A DNA stretch of 64,000 bases from assembly GCA_920105625.2 (NCBI GenBank), contig OV050032.1, positions 6,152,129 through 6,216,128 of the forward strand. The letters run 5' to 3'. Below are positions 41,763-52,515 of this stretch, one piece after another. This DNA comes from Clusia tigrina (lineage: Eukaryota > Arthropoda > Insecta > Diptera > Clusiidae). The translations under genes and the position numbers were made by a program. The notes below the pieces were generated by a model. That model was not told the DNA's origin, searched no databases, and saw only the letters and a list, made by a program, of their open reading frames with translations. How positions within the stretch are numbered: the stretch's first letter is position 1; each line of letters begins with the position of its first letter.

Positions 41763-42444
41763 CTGAGAACGCAGAAAAAGCGAATCCAAACTGGACTCTG
41801 CCCATCCGAACCGCATTTACGAAAATAACTCAAATCAGCACTGCACCGGAAGCGAAAAGTCTTCCATATTATGTTAATAATAACAATCATTAAACACATT
41901 TTATTTATATAATTTGAAAATATTTCCAAATCGAAGGCGAACATTAATGAAGACGCACATAATTTGCGCTAGTGGACATGACTATATGTATATATGTAAA
42001 TCATTAATAAGAAACAAAATAAAAATAATAAAATTAGCAAATCTATGAGAGCTAAAAATAAATAAGAAACAACAACAAAAACAACAAAATAATGTATATA
42101 AAAAGAAAAACTGTTGAGAATTTGAACAATATACAAAATTTATAACTTAAAGACCGGACTAGGCGTGATTGGACGAAACGGGCCGCAATGTGTGCGGCAG
42201 GCATGCACCATGACCGTCGTCGTCACACCGCCACAACCACCGCCAACAGCGCCAACAGCGCCAACAGCGTCGATAACGTGCCCAGGAGAAACGCTTTCAA
42301 CAAGTTTTATGTACACATTTTTCGAAATGAATTTGCAAAATAAAATCAGAGCAGATTTGTTAATATTTAAATGTAAATTACAAATAAAAATAAACACAGA
42401 CACAGAAACTGGCGTTCGAGAAATTATTGACTAATTAAACTCAC
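41763..42444. other. AT-rich, likely intronic
   Basis: No feature recognised apart from A-rich CAACAACAAAAAC runs near 42,068-42,090. It would be an intron between the two minus-strand candidate exons. Confidence 0.4.
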
Positions 42445-42480
42445 CTTCAATTGATGACGTAGACCGCTCATTGGGCTCAT
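42445..42480 (-). CDS. Predicted start-codon exon (minus), gene not recognised
   Basis: The minus strand has ATGAGCCCAATG opening 12 codons (MSPMSGLRHQLK) that run exactly into the consensus donor AAG/GTGAGT. The length is 36 nt, so the next exon starts in phase 0, as do the candidates at 41,748-41,762 and 24,969-25,007. Upstream minus-strand sequence is AT-rich and compatible with a 5' UTR, but no promoter motif was confirmed. Confidence 0.5.
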
Positions 42481-43379
42481 TCAAGTCTGGCACTCGGACA
42501 GGGGAGCAGTGCGGGCGGAGTGTGCGTGTGAACAATTTATGTACAGAAATAAACAAACGAGTTACTTTGGAAGTTATTTTCCACTGTTATTCAACCAAGT
42601 TAAATAGGATTCAAAAGTCAACAAACCATTTTCTCACTCACTTGAATAAACAATTTTATACACACTTTCAATAATGATGTATTTTTTGGTTTTGGGGGGA
42701 GGGGGTTGCTTTGATTCTTTCTTACATTATTTTTTAATTTATTACATGGTTTTTTTTTATTATTTTTGTTGCTATTTTTATTAATTGCGAACTAAAAAGC
42801 GTCAGGTATTTTGTGGGTTTTGTGTTCTGTCTGCTGAACTATGAACGAACTAGGACAAAAATAGAGTAAAATCTCAAAATATTCTAGGCCACGGAAGCAA
42901 ACGCATGCACGCCCATCCTTCAGCAATTTTACAATTTTACAACTACAATTGAACTTTGTTATTCCGCTTTTTGCGTTGAGAGATTCACTGTAAAACGTTG
43001 GAGAACAACTCGAAACAAAATACAATAAAATATAAAAAAAAATTTTTAATTTTCCGCCTTATTTCATAAATATAATAAAAACTAAAACAAAAAAGAAATT
43101 TAAAACAAAAAAGATTATTTTTAAAAATAACGAAAACGCCTGCGCCGAACACTGCAACCAATTACAGCAACAACATCGCAATAACAACAACAACAAAAAC
43201 AATCACAGCAATTGAAAGTCTGACAAAGGGCCACAATTGGGTTTTTTTGTTGTTGTCTTTTCACAAATTAAGCAAAAATGAAATTCAAAATAATTTTTGT
43301 TTCGAAAATATTGAAATTATTAAATCATTTACTGGATTATTATTTATAGTTCTCGTCTCGTAGCGGGCGAACAAATCGA
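42481..43379. other. AT-rich stretch upstream of the minus-strand candidate
   Basis: Long A/T homopolymer-rich segments and no gene. It may contain the 5' UTR and promoter of the minus-strand candidate gene. Confidence 0.4.
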
Positions 43380-43760
43380 AAATTGCGAACCGTTTCGCTG
43401 TGATTTTCAAACAAAATTGAGTTCAAGCATCGCACGGATTGGTCGCGGAACTGAACGGCGGCAGCCAACAACAAAGAAGCAAAAAACACAACTACAACGA
43501 TTTTCATACAAATTGGTGGAAAAAAGAGCAAACACAGAAAAGAAACCGGTAGCAGCGCCGAGCGCCGAGCACAGGCCGAGAAGCGGGCGAAAAACTGTCA
43601 TCACACCAACATCAACACCAACAGCAGCAGCGGCAGAGGCAGCGGCAGCGGCGGCGGCGAAAAAAGCAACGAACAAAACAAACAACTTGAAGACACGACG
43701 AGAAGAGCGAAGCGAAGCGGCGGCAGCTCGCGAAGCCCTTCTGTGAGGAACGTCGTTGCA
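43380..43760 (+). other. GC-rich, CAG/CAA-rich block (possible 5' leader)
   Basis: An abrupt switch from AT-rich DNA to a GC-richer segment with CAACAGCAGCAGCGG and GGCGGCGGC runs. A 109-codon frame (43,417-43,746) with a poly-Ala tract is open. Such blocks are common in fly 5' UTR exons, but no donor or known protein was recognised. Confidence 0.35.
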
Positions 43761-43837
43761 CGATCGCCTGGCCTCGGGCAGAGCATGTGAGAACGATCGA
43801 GAATTGAGGAATACCTGGTGAACGAAGCGTCACTTTA

Positions 43838-44197
43838 GCTCCTTTGACCCCTTCTCTTTGGCAAAGAGTCAATACAAAAGTAGACGAACATGTCGCGATT
43901 GTCATTTTAGCTCCTTTGACCCCTTCTCTTTGGCAAAAAGTCAATACAAAAGTAGACGAACATGTCGCGGTTGTCATATTAGCTCCTTTGACGACTTCTC
44001 TTTGGCAAAGAGTCAATACAAAATTAGACGCAAATGTGGCGATTGTCATATTAGCTCCTTTGACTCCTTCTCTTTGGCGAAAAGATAATACAAACGTAGA
44101 CGCAAATGTGGCGATTGTCATATTAGCTCCTTTGACTCCTTCTCTTTGGCGAAAAGATAATACAAACGTAGACGCAAATGTGGCGATTGTCACTCTA
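43838..44197. repeat. 72 bp tandem repeat, 5 units
   Basis: GCTCCTTTGAC recurs at 43,838, 43,910, 43,982, 44,054 and 44,126, exactly 72 bp apart. The last two units are nearly identical, showing growth from the right end. A 24-residue periodic frame is open on each strand for this reason. Confidence 0.95.
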
Positions 44198-44859
44198 TGT
44201 GAAACTAATATTGGAAGCACATGTTGTTGCGGTGAAGATGGCACTCAAACACCGAAGTACGCCAACCAAACACCGAAACTTTCTTTAGCCCCACCTCCCT
44301 TTAGGAACATTCTCTACTCAGAGAAACACTTAAACGGTTTCGATTGTTCCGTCTTCTGAAATGTACAGCAACGGCGTTTGGTTCGTTTGATCTTATCTCC
44401 CGCAAGAACTTCAGATATCCTTTGTCTCTGACTGAATCGATGCCACCGAACTGGTCTCTCAATTTGTATCAACACCACCTGTGTCGCTACGCTATGATGC
44501 GCACACGCACACATTATACGATATTGCGAGTAGACATGGCATGTAACAACTGATCTTTCCAAAGCGGAGGAACGGTTGTGAACAATTTACTTACAAAGAC
44601 GTTATCTCCGTTGTGTTGTCAGAATATTGCCTTCACTTGATATCGAACATGAATTACATATGTCTGAGCTGAACCTAGTACACCATATGACAATTGGGTT
44701 TGTGCAGTACGGATGGGTTAAAAATAGTATTGGGCACAGGACAACGTTGTTTCGCTCATTTCCAAACTGTGACAGATGAGATGAAAGCTAAGCGAATGCT
44801 AACTGCGACCGTATTTCGGGAAGCGTTCACCTCTTTGGCCTTCATAATACACTTTTCAG
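44198..44859. other. Gene-free stretch
   Basis: No gene or element recognised. Confidence 0.45.
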
Positions 44860-44956
44860 CTGTCAGCATCGCGTTGAGTGCGTGATTTCACCATGGATGC
44901 ATTTGGTTTGCTTCTGAGAGACATGCCTGGCATCTCCAAGGGAGTTCCTTTGAGAA
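44860..44956 (+). CDS. Candidate exon with start codon, gene not recognised
   Basis: An acceptor-like CATAATACACTTTTCAG precedes 97 nt that contain CACCATGG (a good start context at 44,893). It encodes MDAFGLLLRDMPGISKGVPL plus Arg and ends at the strong donor GTAAGT (44,957). No second exon was identified, so this rests on splice signals and start context only. Confidence 0.3.
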
Positions 44957-44962
44957 GTAAGT

Positions 44963-46439
44963 ATAACTGAGTGCTGATCTGTAGATAGAGGGAGGGGTGG
45001 CACATATGAGCCAATTGGCGATGTACATTTTATTCAGATATCATCATTAGGAGTATATCTGAGGTCATTTTCGGTGGGATGCCCAGAGCTGATTAGAATG
45101 GAGGGGGACATGGACTTTTTCCATTTCCTGTGAATGCTTTTGCCACGCCAATATACGTATTCATATCAAATTTGGTCCCAGAAGTTGGCATATATTCTAA
45201 GTATTAAACATGTACCAATAGAGGGCGTGGCTCTCAAAATGTCCCGCCCATTTTTTGCTTTGTGTTTCATACTAGCACTCTGAACCTTCGTGTGGAGGTT
45301 CAAGAATCTTGCAATAAGGAACCCAATAATGAATATTGATTGATTGTGGGCGTGGCAGTAGTAATAATCTGTCCATATTTTGCATGCACGCTACCTAATA
45401 TATACTGCTACCAATCTGTTTTCATATATCGTCATTAGGAGCATACCTACCTGCCCACCTGTAATGTAATGATCGCAGTGGTCCTTCGCGTACCCCACCA
45501 CCCTTTCTCCAAGTTTTCGCCACTCCGTCACACATCCAATTTCTGAGTGTGTATTATATGCTAACCTACAAGCAATTACCAAGTCGCCAATAGCCCACAA
45601 GACTACCGCAATGTTTTTTTAAAGCAACAATAACAAGAACGAACAACAACCAGAGCATATTTTTGGACTTTAGCATGAGTGCTGGTTACGCTGCGTCTCT
45701 GAAGCTGAAGGGGTGCCTGCGCCCATCGAGCCACAAATCCCAAACAATCAGCCGGCCGAACAACATGTGCCGAGCTGTCCCACAGAGTGCCTTCTGCCGT
45801 GTGCGTGCGTTTGGTTTAAAATTATCTCAAACATAAGATTAGTCAAGTCTAGTGCGCATAATTTTGGCAAAGGTGCTGATGTGTTGCATGAAGCGCAAAT
45901 ATGTATTTTTGCGAACACGCAAATTCACCGCAATCAATTCAATTTCAGTCGCAAGCAATTGGCCACAATGACGGCCTGTAATCAAACACGCTTTAAAAGT
46001 CGATCACCATCGCCGCAGACTTTGAAGTAAATCATTTTAAATAAAGAAAAATAAAGAGAAATCGGGAAAAAATCAGAACAATTCGAATATAATGCTTTCA
46101 TACTTCTGTTGGCAGTTTTTTTTTTTTAGATTTAAATATACTCGTAGCGAGGAAATTGGTCAGGTTACTCATACGCAGCGTAAGTCAACAATTGCTGCCT
46201 TTCTTTGCATTTCTCTTATTTTGCTTTGTTTTGTTTTGTTTTGTTTTGTTGTTTATGTACCAAAAATCCACTTGTAACATTAGAAGCAAAGCATGCTCTC
46301 CAGCACTTAATTCTGATGGCTTGCCAGCGTTTTGCGGATGCTACACTCTTAAGTGGCGGCGTATTCGGTGCTAAGTAAGGAGTCGGAACAGTTTACAAGC
46401 GACTGCCATTGCTTTGGTGGAAGCGAAATCGTTGAATCT
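44963..46439. other. Gene-free stretch with dispersed short repeats
   Basis: ATATCATCATTAGGAGTATA (about 45,037) returns as ATATCGTCATTAGGAGCATA (about 45,427). GGGCGTGGC occurs at about 45,225 and 45,349. These suggest an unrecognised dispersed element. Confidence 0.4.
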
Positions 46440-46469
46440 CACATCCTCTCTCTCTTCCTCTCTCTCATC

Positions 46470-46505
<36 letters not shown>

Positions 46506-47308
46506 ATCAATCCATCTATCTTTTTAATTGCTGAGGAGGGGAACCATCTAAAGGCCGAAGTCTTAGTTTGGGACTTTAGCCCGAACCAAACCCTCTTTAT
46601 TTTTCTCTTTCTCTCTCTCTCTCTCTCTCTATCTATCTGTCTATCTGTCTATCTATCTATCTCTCGTTCTCTCTCTCCATCTCTCTTTCCATATCTCTCT
46701 CTTTTTCTCTCTCTCCTCTCTCTTCTTCCCTCTCTCCTGTCTATTCTCTCCTCTCTCTTCATCCCTCTCTCCTGTCTGTTCTCTCCTCTCTTTTCTCTCC
46801 TCTCTCTTATCTCCTCTCTCCTCGATCTGCTCGCTCTCTTCTTTCTGTCTCTCTCCATCTCTCTCTCACTCTCACTTTTTCCCACTTCTCTCCCCATCTC
46901 TCTCTCTCCATCGCTCTCTCCATCTCTCTCTCCATCTCACTCTCCATCTCTATCTCCATATCTCTCCATATCTCTCGATCTCTCTGTTTTCTTTCTTTCT
47001 TTCTCTTTTTCTTTCTTTCTCTGTCTTTTTTTTCTTTCTTTCTCTCTCTCTCTCTCTTTGTTTCTTTCTCTGTCTCTCTTTGTTTCTTTCTCTGTCTCTC
47101 TTTGTTTCTTTCTCTCTCTCCTTTTGTTTCTTTCTCTCTTTCTCTCTTTCTCTCTCTCTCTCTCTTTCTCTCTATCTATCTATCTATCTCTCCATATATC
47201 TCTATCTCTGTCTCTCCCCCTCTCTCTCGCTCTCTCCCTCTCTCACCATCTCACCATCTCCCTCTCTCCCTCTCTTCCTCTCTCTCCCTCTCTCTCCCAA
47301 TCTCACCA

Positions 47309-47341
<33 letters not shown>

Positions 47342-47345
47342 TCAA
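46440..47345. repeat. CT-rich polypyrimidine tract, about 900 bp
   Basis: Almost uninterrupted CT, CTTT and CTAT microsatellite sequence on the plus strand, broken once at 46,525-46,590. The Ser/Leu/Phe-rich 334-codon frame is compositional, not a gene. Confidence 0.95.
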
Positions 47346-48041
47346 GCCTGGCATTAGAGATCGCAAATGATTCCGTATGAAAAGGAACGATTCCCAGAGA
47401 GTGACCACGAACTAATCGTATCCTAAACGACCTTGCCAAAGCTACGAATACTCATAATTAATCGCCCACCCACCCTACAGTTTGAAAAAAGCGCACCAAC
47501 CAGCCCATTACTGACGATAATGGCCAGAGTGGACCGTACGTGCTCAACGGACTGTTGACATATTTCTCGCTTCCGAAGGACGCATGTCTAACGCACTTGT
47601 GCACCCATTACAGTCGGCGCGTGCGGTATTTGCGTGACAGCCCGTCAACGTAGACGAGCACTTTCAGTGATTTTGGCCAACTTGGCAAATATCAATATCT
47701 CGGCCGTTATGAGGCAACACACATGTTTGCAAAGGAAAAGTGCTTGCGGCAATCAGAATGCGACGTGAAACACGAGAGCACACACTCGAACGCACATCAC
47801 CGAATGAGAATGCACCACAATAGGCCCTCAACTGGTTTGGCAAACAACTCGCAATGTACTCAGCAGCCCAATACGAGCCCAAGTCGATTATGAAAATGTT
47901 CGTCACATTGTCACACCTACAACTGAGTTAGTGAAGTAGCGTAGAAAAACCAAGAAAGCCAGGGGCTAATTCGACGATCATGGCTTGATGGTCCTGAGCG
48001 AAGAAACATGTTAGAAGAGGGCTTTAATGAGAGTGAATGAA
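47346..48041. other. Gene-free stretch
   Basis: No gene or element recognised. Confidence 0.45.
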
Positions 48042-48181
48042 ATGGATCAAATGCCAATTGGAAAAATAATTATCTATCGCGATCCATTGAAAGTGTTGGC
48101 GAAGACCAATGTAAACTATGTAGGACTATTGGAGCCGTAGACAAAGCAGCTGAAAGGAGATACAAAGAAGATGCTTGGCAG
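48042..48181 (+). other. Candidate exon ending at a donor
   Basis: The plus frame reads NANWKNNYLSRSIESVGEDQ, then CKLCRTIGAVDKAAERRYK and EDAW. It ends at TTGGCA/GTAAGTGAG, a good splice donor at 48,181. It contains one C-x2-C. There is no start codon, acceptor or recognisable family. Confidence 0.3.
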
Positions 48182-48345
48182 TAAGTGAGTGCAGTTCTGG
48201 CATCCAAGCTGAACCGAGAACCCTGATGCATATGGGAAGTTAAGCCTGTGGAAGAGTGTAGTAAATAAATTCAGTTAACTACGGTTGCTCTTTAAGTAGA
48301 TTGCTGTCATATCAACTTGCTTTAATTAAAGCTAAATTCATAAAC

Positions 48346-49352
48346 AAAGGATTACACTCAACTCAGTCCAGTGATCGAACTAAAGGATTACACTCAACTC
48401 AGTCCAGTGATCGAATTAAAGGATTACACTCAACTCAGTCCAGTGATCGAACTAAAGGATTACACTCAACTCAGTCCAGTGATCGAACTAAAGGATTACA
48501 CTCAACTCAGTCCAGTGATCGAACTAAAGGATTACACTCAACTCAGTCCAGTGATCGAACTAAAGGATTACACTCAACTCAGTCCAGTGATCGAACTAAA
48601 GGATTACACTCAACTCAGTCCAGTGATCGAACTAAAGGATTACACTCAACTCAGTCCAGTGATCGAACTAAAGGATTACACTCAACTCAGTCCAGTGATC
48701 GAATTAAAGGATTACACTCAACTCAGTCCAGTGATCGAACTAAAGGATTACACTCAACTCAGTCCAGTGATCGAACTAAAGGATTACACTCAACTCAGTC
48801 CAGTGATCGAACTAAAGGATTACACTCAACTCAGTCCAGTGATCGAACTAAAGGATTACACTCAACTCAGTCCAGTGATCGAATTAAAGGATTACACTCA
48901 ACTCAGTCCAGTGATCGAACTAAAGGATTACACTCAACTCAGTCCAGTGATCGAACTAAAGGATTACACTCAACTCAGTCCAGTGATCGAACTAAAGGAT
49001 TACACTCATCTCAGTCCAGTGATCGAACTAAAGGATTACACTCAACTCAGTCCAGTGATCGAACTAAAGGATTACACTCAACTCAGTCCAGTGATCGAAC
49101 TAAAGGATTACACTCAACTCAGTCCAGTGATCGAATTAAAGGATTACACTCAACTCAGTCCAGTGATCGAACTAAAGGATTACACTCAACTCAGTCCAGT
49201 GATCGAACTAAAGGATTACACTCAACTCAGTCCAGTGATCGAACTAAAGGATTACACTCAACTCAGTCCAGTGATCGAATTAAAGGATTACACTCAACTC
49301 AGTCCAGTGATCGAACTAAAGGATTACACTCAACTCAGTCCAGTGATCGAAC
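48346..49352. repeat. 36 bp satellite array, 28 units, very homogeneous
   Basis: The unit runs AACTAAAGGATTACACTCA then ACTCAGTCCAGTGATCG and repeats exactly every 36 bp (48,346, 48,382 and on). Variation is limited to a few GAATTAAAG units and one TCATCTCAG. The 20-mer ACTCAGTCCAGTGATCGAAC also occurs once outside the array, at 32,810-32,829. Frames of 371 and 375 codons on the plus strand reflect the period only. Confidence 0.97.
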
Positions 49353-49439
49353 TAATTATTGTTCAATATTTGGCTTCTGCCTTACAGATTTGCCAGTACT
49401 CATTCCGCCGTCCTGCGGTTTATCTTAACAACGACAATC

Positions 49440-49665
49440 CCCATATTACAACGACAATTGTAGGTAATGTGGGGAGCAGGGCATAAGGGAATCTTTGGAG
49501 CGTCTCCTGTGCCTATGCCTCTGATTTGAGGGAGTGGACGAGGTCTTAGCAATGGGGATGGTCTCCCTCTCAAAGTTCGCTAAGGTCGTCTCTGAGTTTA
49601 CAGCTCCATCTATGACTCTTAAAAGGATAACCATCCATCTGACATCGGGACGAATCTTGCCTTCG
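49440..49665 (+). mobile_element. LINE fragment (family E-like) C-terminus
   Basis: The plus strand reads NVGSRA, ESLERLLCLCL and AMGMVSLSKFAKVVSEFT. This corresponds to the knuckle-LEHLLC-CPAL-RFAKS end of the copy at 13,490-13,850 (minus). It is a short dead fragment directly after the 36 bp array. Confidence 0.65.
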
Positions 49666-49689
49666 TCTCTGTGTCAATAAAACCTCACC

Positions 49690-50290
49690 TTAACACACAT
49701 TTATTTCCACGGCAACAGCCAAGCTTGATATCACACGGAAATACCTGGCTGACGCCTACATATCCTGGGTCGACGAGGAATCCTGTCATACGGCGAGACA
49801 AACTTCGGCAAAAATGGACAAACATAGAACCAACCAACTTCTCGACTCGATCGCAAATCTCTGTAGACAACTGTGTCGGTTTTGAACGGCCACTGCTTAC
49901 TGGGAAAGCCTGCAGAAAGACTGGGCCTACTCTCAAACGATTTCTGCCGGGGTTGTGTTTGTTATGTCACTGCCCATCCTAGGGCGGAAGACAAAATTAC
50001 ACCTTTGGTATCTGGATAGGGATTTTCTCACAAATTTGACTGAGCTGTCATCCTTCAATATTAGGGACACAGCAAAATTCATTAAATTATCAGGATGATT
50101 CCCTGCGACATAATGGGGCAGTCGTGCCTTCCTCGGAGCTGTCTTTGTGCTGACTATCGCCATCTTTAAGTACGATAATTGTAATCAGTACTTGAACAGC
50201 GCCACACCCTGGTATCACAACGGGCCATTATGAGCGCTATAGTGTGCTTTTGGTGAACTAAGCTGCCACTCCTACCTACCTACCTAACAT
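49690..50290 (+). mobile_element. LINE family C fragment, C-terminus and 3' UTR
   Basis: In mixed frames one reads RRDKLRQKWTNIEPTN, LLTGKACRKTGPT (a damaged LLTGH block), LCLLCHCPS (knuckle end), then FLTNLTELSSFNIRDTAKFI. The 3' UTR is shared with 9535-9665 and ends in CTCCTACCTACCTACCTAAC. Several frameshifts are present. Confidence 0.75.
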
Positions 50291-50545
50291 ACAACAATAG
50301 GAGGTAAGTGGGAGGTAATAGCTTCAGTAGTATATTGGTTTCAGGACCTTACCACGGAGTTCAGTGTCACAATTTCCGTAGAAAAACCAGAATAGGAGGC
50401 ATGTGGGTGTACTCGTACCTTAGAAGGGTATTCCAGCTGCAAAAGTGCATTGGTTTAAGGCCCTGCTAAAGAGGCAGTGTCACAATTCTGGAGTGGGTAC
50501 AAATGAGTCACAAATGCTCCACTAGTGAACCCCTTAACCCAACCT
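50291..50545 (+). mobile_element. Duplicated LINE-like 3' UTR segments
   Basis: Two related segments of about 105 bp (AATAGGAGG... to CAGTGTCACAATT) follow each other and end in TTAACCCAACCTACC. They resemble LINE 3' ends but have no coding part. Confidence 0.4.
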
Positions 50546-51352
50546 ACCGCTCAAGTGTACCCGGAGTGTACGCGGTGCTTGAAAATTCTCGTGTGTCTCT
50601 TTCATTTTACTGCCTTGTTGACAGCGGTCTTTTTGTTCTTGTGCCAATAAAATTTGCTCTTAACGAGCATTTTGTCTTGTTTGCGTACAATTGTGTTGTT
50701 GGGTTGTTGTGTTGTTGTGTTGTTGTGTTGTTGTGTTGTTGTCTGTCTTGTTTGTCTCCGTATTCCGTGCTGCAATAAACCTGTTCAATATTGACATTTG
50801 CGACATTTCTTGCCAAATATAAATTACGCAAATACATATTAACAATGCCAACAGTTTTTATGGCAGTTCTCTCCTCGCACTACGTGAATTTCACGTCATG
50901 AAATTAACATAAAAAAACCAATAGATAAGCAAAAAACAAAAGTGCGTCATCATGGCAGAAAGACACAAGCGTGCAGGAACCAACTCCAACACGCGTCGAG
51001 GCGTTTAAGCTGCTAATTATGCCAATGGAGGCGTCTCAGTTCATATGCGAGTCAATCAAAATAATGTGAACATGGTAGCATGCCATTTCAATTGGTCACA
51101 CATAGCACAGAATCCAAAACGAATGCAATACTTCATGCATTACCAGTAATGCACCGAATCCCCACAAACCTCTACTGCAAGGGACTGGCTGCAAATACTG
51201 GCAAAGTTGATCATCTAAGCTAGTGGCGGGCAACTCGGCGGCTCTTGCGAGCTTGATAGCTCCTGCTAGAGAGGGAAGTAGGTGAATGAGGGGAAGTACG
51301 AACGGCTTAGATTCTAAGCGAAGTGAAGATGACCTTTGTCAAGGGTATAAAC
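50546..51352. other. Gene-free stretch
   Basis: Holds a (GTTGT)n-type run at 50,693-50,745 and otherwise nothing recognised. Confidence 0.5.
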
Positions 51353-51817
51353 CAGAGAAGACAGAGAAAAGAAACTTAAACGTCAAACGGCAATGCAACG
51401 AAATAAAGCAGACGGACATTGTACATGAATCCACTCAAAGTCGTGGTCAATCCACTCAAAGTCGTGGTCAATCCACTGAAAATCGTGGTTAATCCACTGA
51501 AAATCGTGGTGGATCCACTCAAAAGCGTGGTGAATCCACTGAAAATCATTGTGAATCCACTCAAAATCGTGGTGAATCCACTGAAAATCGTGGTGAATCC
51601 ACTGAAAATCGTGGTGAATCCACTGAAAATCATTGTGAATCCACTGAAAATCGTGGTGAATCCACTGAAAACCGTGGTGAATCCACTGAAAATCGTGGTG
51701 AATCCACTGAAAACGGTGGTGAATCCACTGAAAATCGTGGTGAATCCACTCAAAATCGTGGTGTGTCCGCTACGGACGCTGGCAGTGAAAAAGACTTTCC
51801 TTTCTCTGTGTTCTCTG
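51353..51817. mobile_element. hAT-like non-autonomous element with 21 bp minisatellite, copy 2
   Basis: It starts CAGAGAAGACAGAGAAAAGA and ends with the inverse TTTCTCTGTGTTCTCTG. GTATAAAC (51,345-51,352) before and GTATGAAC (51,818-51,825) after form an 8 bp target duplication with one difference. CAG-start ends plus an 8 bp duplication are the hallmarks of hAT. Inside are the same unique flanks as copy 1 and about 16 minisatellite units (51,426-51,765), against about 27 in copy 1. It has no transposase, so it would depend on one supplied elsewhere. Confidence 0.88.
51426..51765. repeat. 21 bp minisatellite, about 16 units
   Basis: Same unit as at 33,840-34,410, with a first group of AAAGTCGTGGTCAATCCACT variants not seen in copy 1. 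Confidence 0.95.
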
Positions 51818-51949
51818 GTATGAACCCTTCGCTTGACGTCCCCTTTTGTTGGCTTACAGCAACAACTCTTTCAATGGTCTAGAGCAGGGATGTGTGTGGT
51901 TTCTTGAATGATAATCAATGATAAATTCTGTATTTGTTTATACAGGGCG

Positions 51950-52045
51950 TGTTCAACGCCCCATTCGTGGTATCACAATGAGCCCTTATTTGTGCCTGAG
52001 TGTGCTTCTTGCTGCACCTCCAACCTAACCTAATCTTACATTTAT
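51950..52045 (+). mobile_element. LINE 3' UTR fragment
   Basis: GTTCAACGCCCCATTCGTGG, TATCACAATGAGCCC, GTGCTTCTTGCTGCACC and CCAACCTAACCTAATC resemble the family C 3' end (50,190-50,290). Only the last 100 bp or so remain. Confidence 0.55.
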
Positions 52046-52262
52046 TATTTATTTATTTATATTAACTTTTAATTACAAATTATAGGCTAAAGAAGGGGGC
52101 AGCGCTAGCATCGAGCCTCACCTTATACAGTGCGGATTTGGCTCCAAAGTGTGGCTGGGAGGCCTCGATCGCGTTATGCAAACAAACCAAGCACAGCAAC
52201 TGGGGAGCCATTTGTTTGGTTTGGTTCGTTCGCAGACGACCGTTGATCTCAGTGCTGGCCTT

Positions 52263-52515
52263 ACACCCTACTATGTCTACTGTGACCCTACTCTGTCTAC
52301 TGTGACCCTACTTATGTCTACTGTGACCCCACTATGTCTACTGTGACCTTACTTATGTCTTCTGTAACCCTACTTATGTCTTCTGTGACCCTACTTATGT
52401 CTACTGTGACCCTACTTATGTCTACTGTGACCTTACTTATATCTACTGTGACCCTACTTATGTCTACTGTGACCCTACTTATATCTACTGTGACCCTACT
52501 TGTGTCTACTGTGAC
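52263..52515. repeat. 21 bp tandem array, about 12 units
   Basis: The unit CTACTGTGACCCTACTTATG (plus T) repeats, with an early 18-19 bp variant. It is unrelated in sequence to the other 21 bp minisatellite. Confidence 0.92.

Noticed and set aside
43417..43746. 109-codon ORF with poly-Ala tract
   Set aside because: Open because of GCG/GCA repeats in a GC-rich block. No domain, no conservation evidence and no splice sites.
43844..44359. 171-codon plus-strand and 210-codon minus-strand ORFs
   Set aside because: Mostly the 72 bp repeat read on both strands; kept only as a low-interest finding.
46353..47357. 334-codon Ser/Leu-rich ORF
   Set aside because: Translation of a CT microsatellite.
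48301..49486. 375- and 371-codon ORFs in the 36 bp array
   Set aside because: Two overlapping frames are equally open; the period is a multiple of three.
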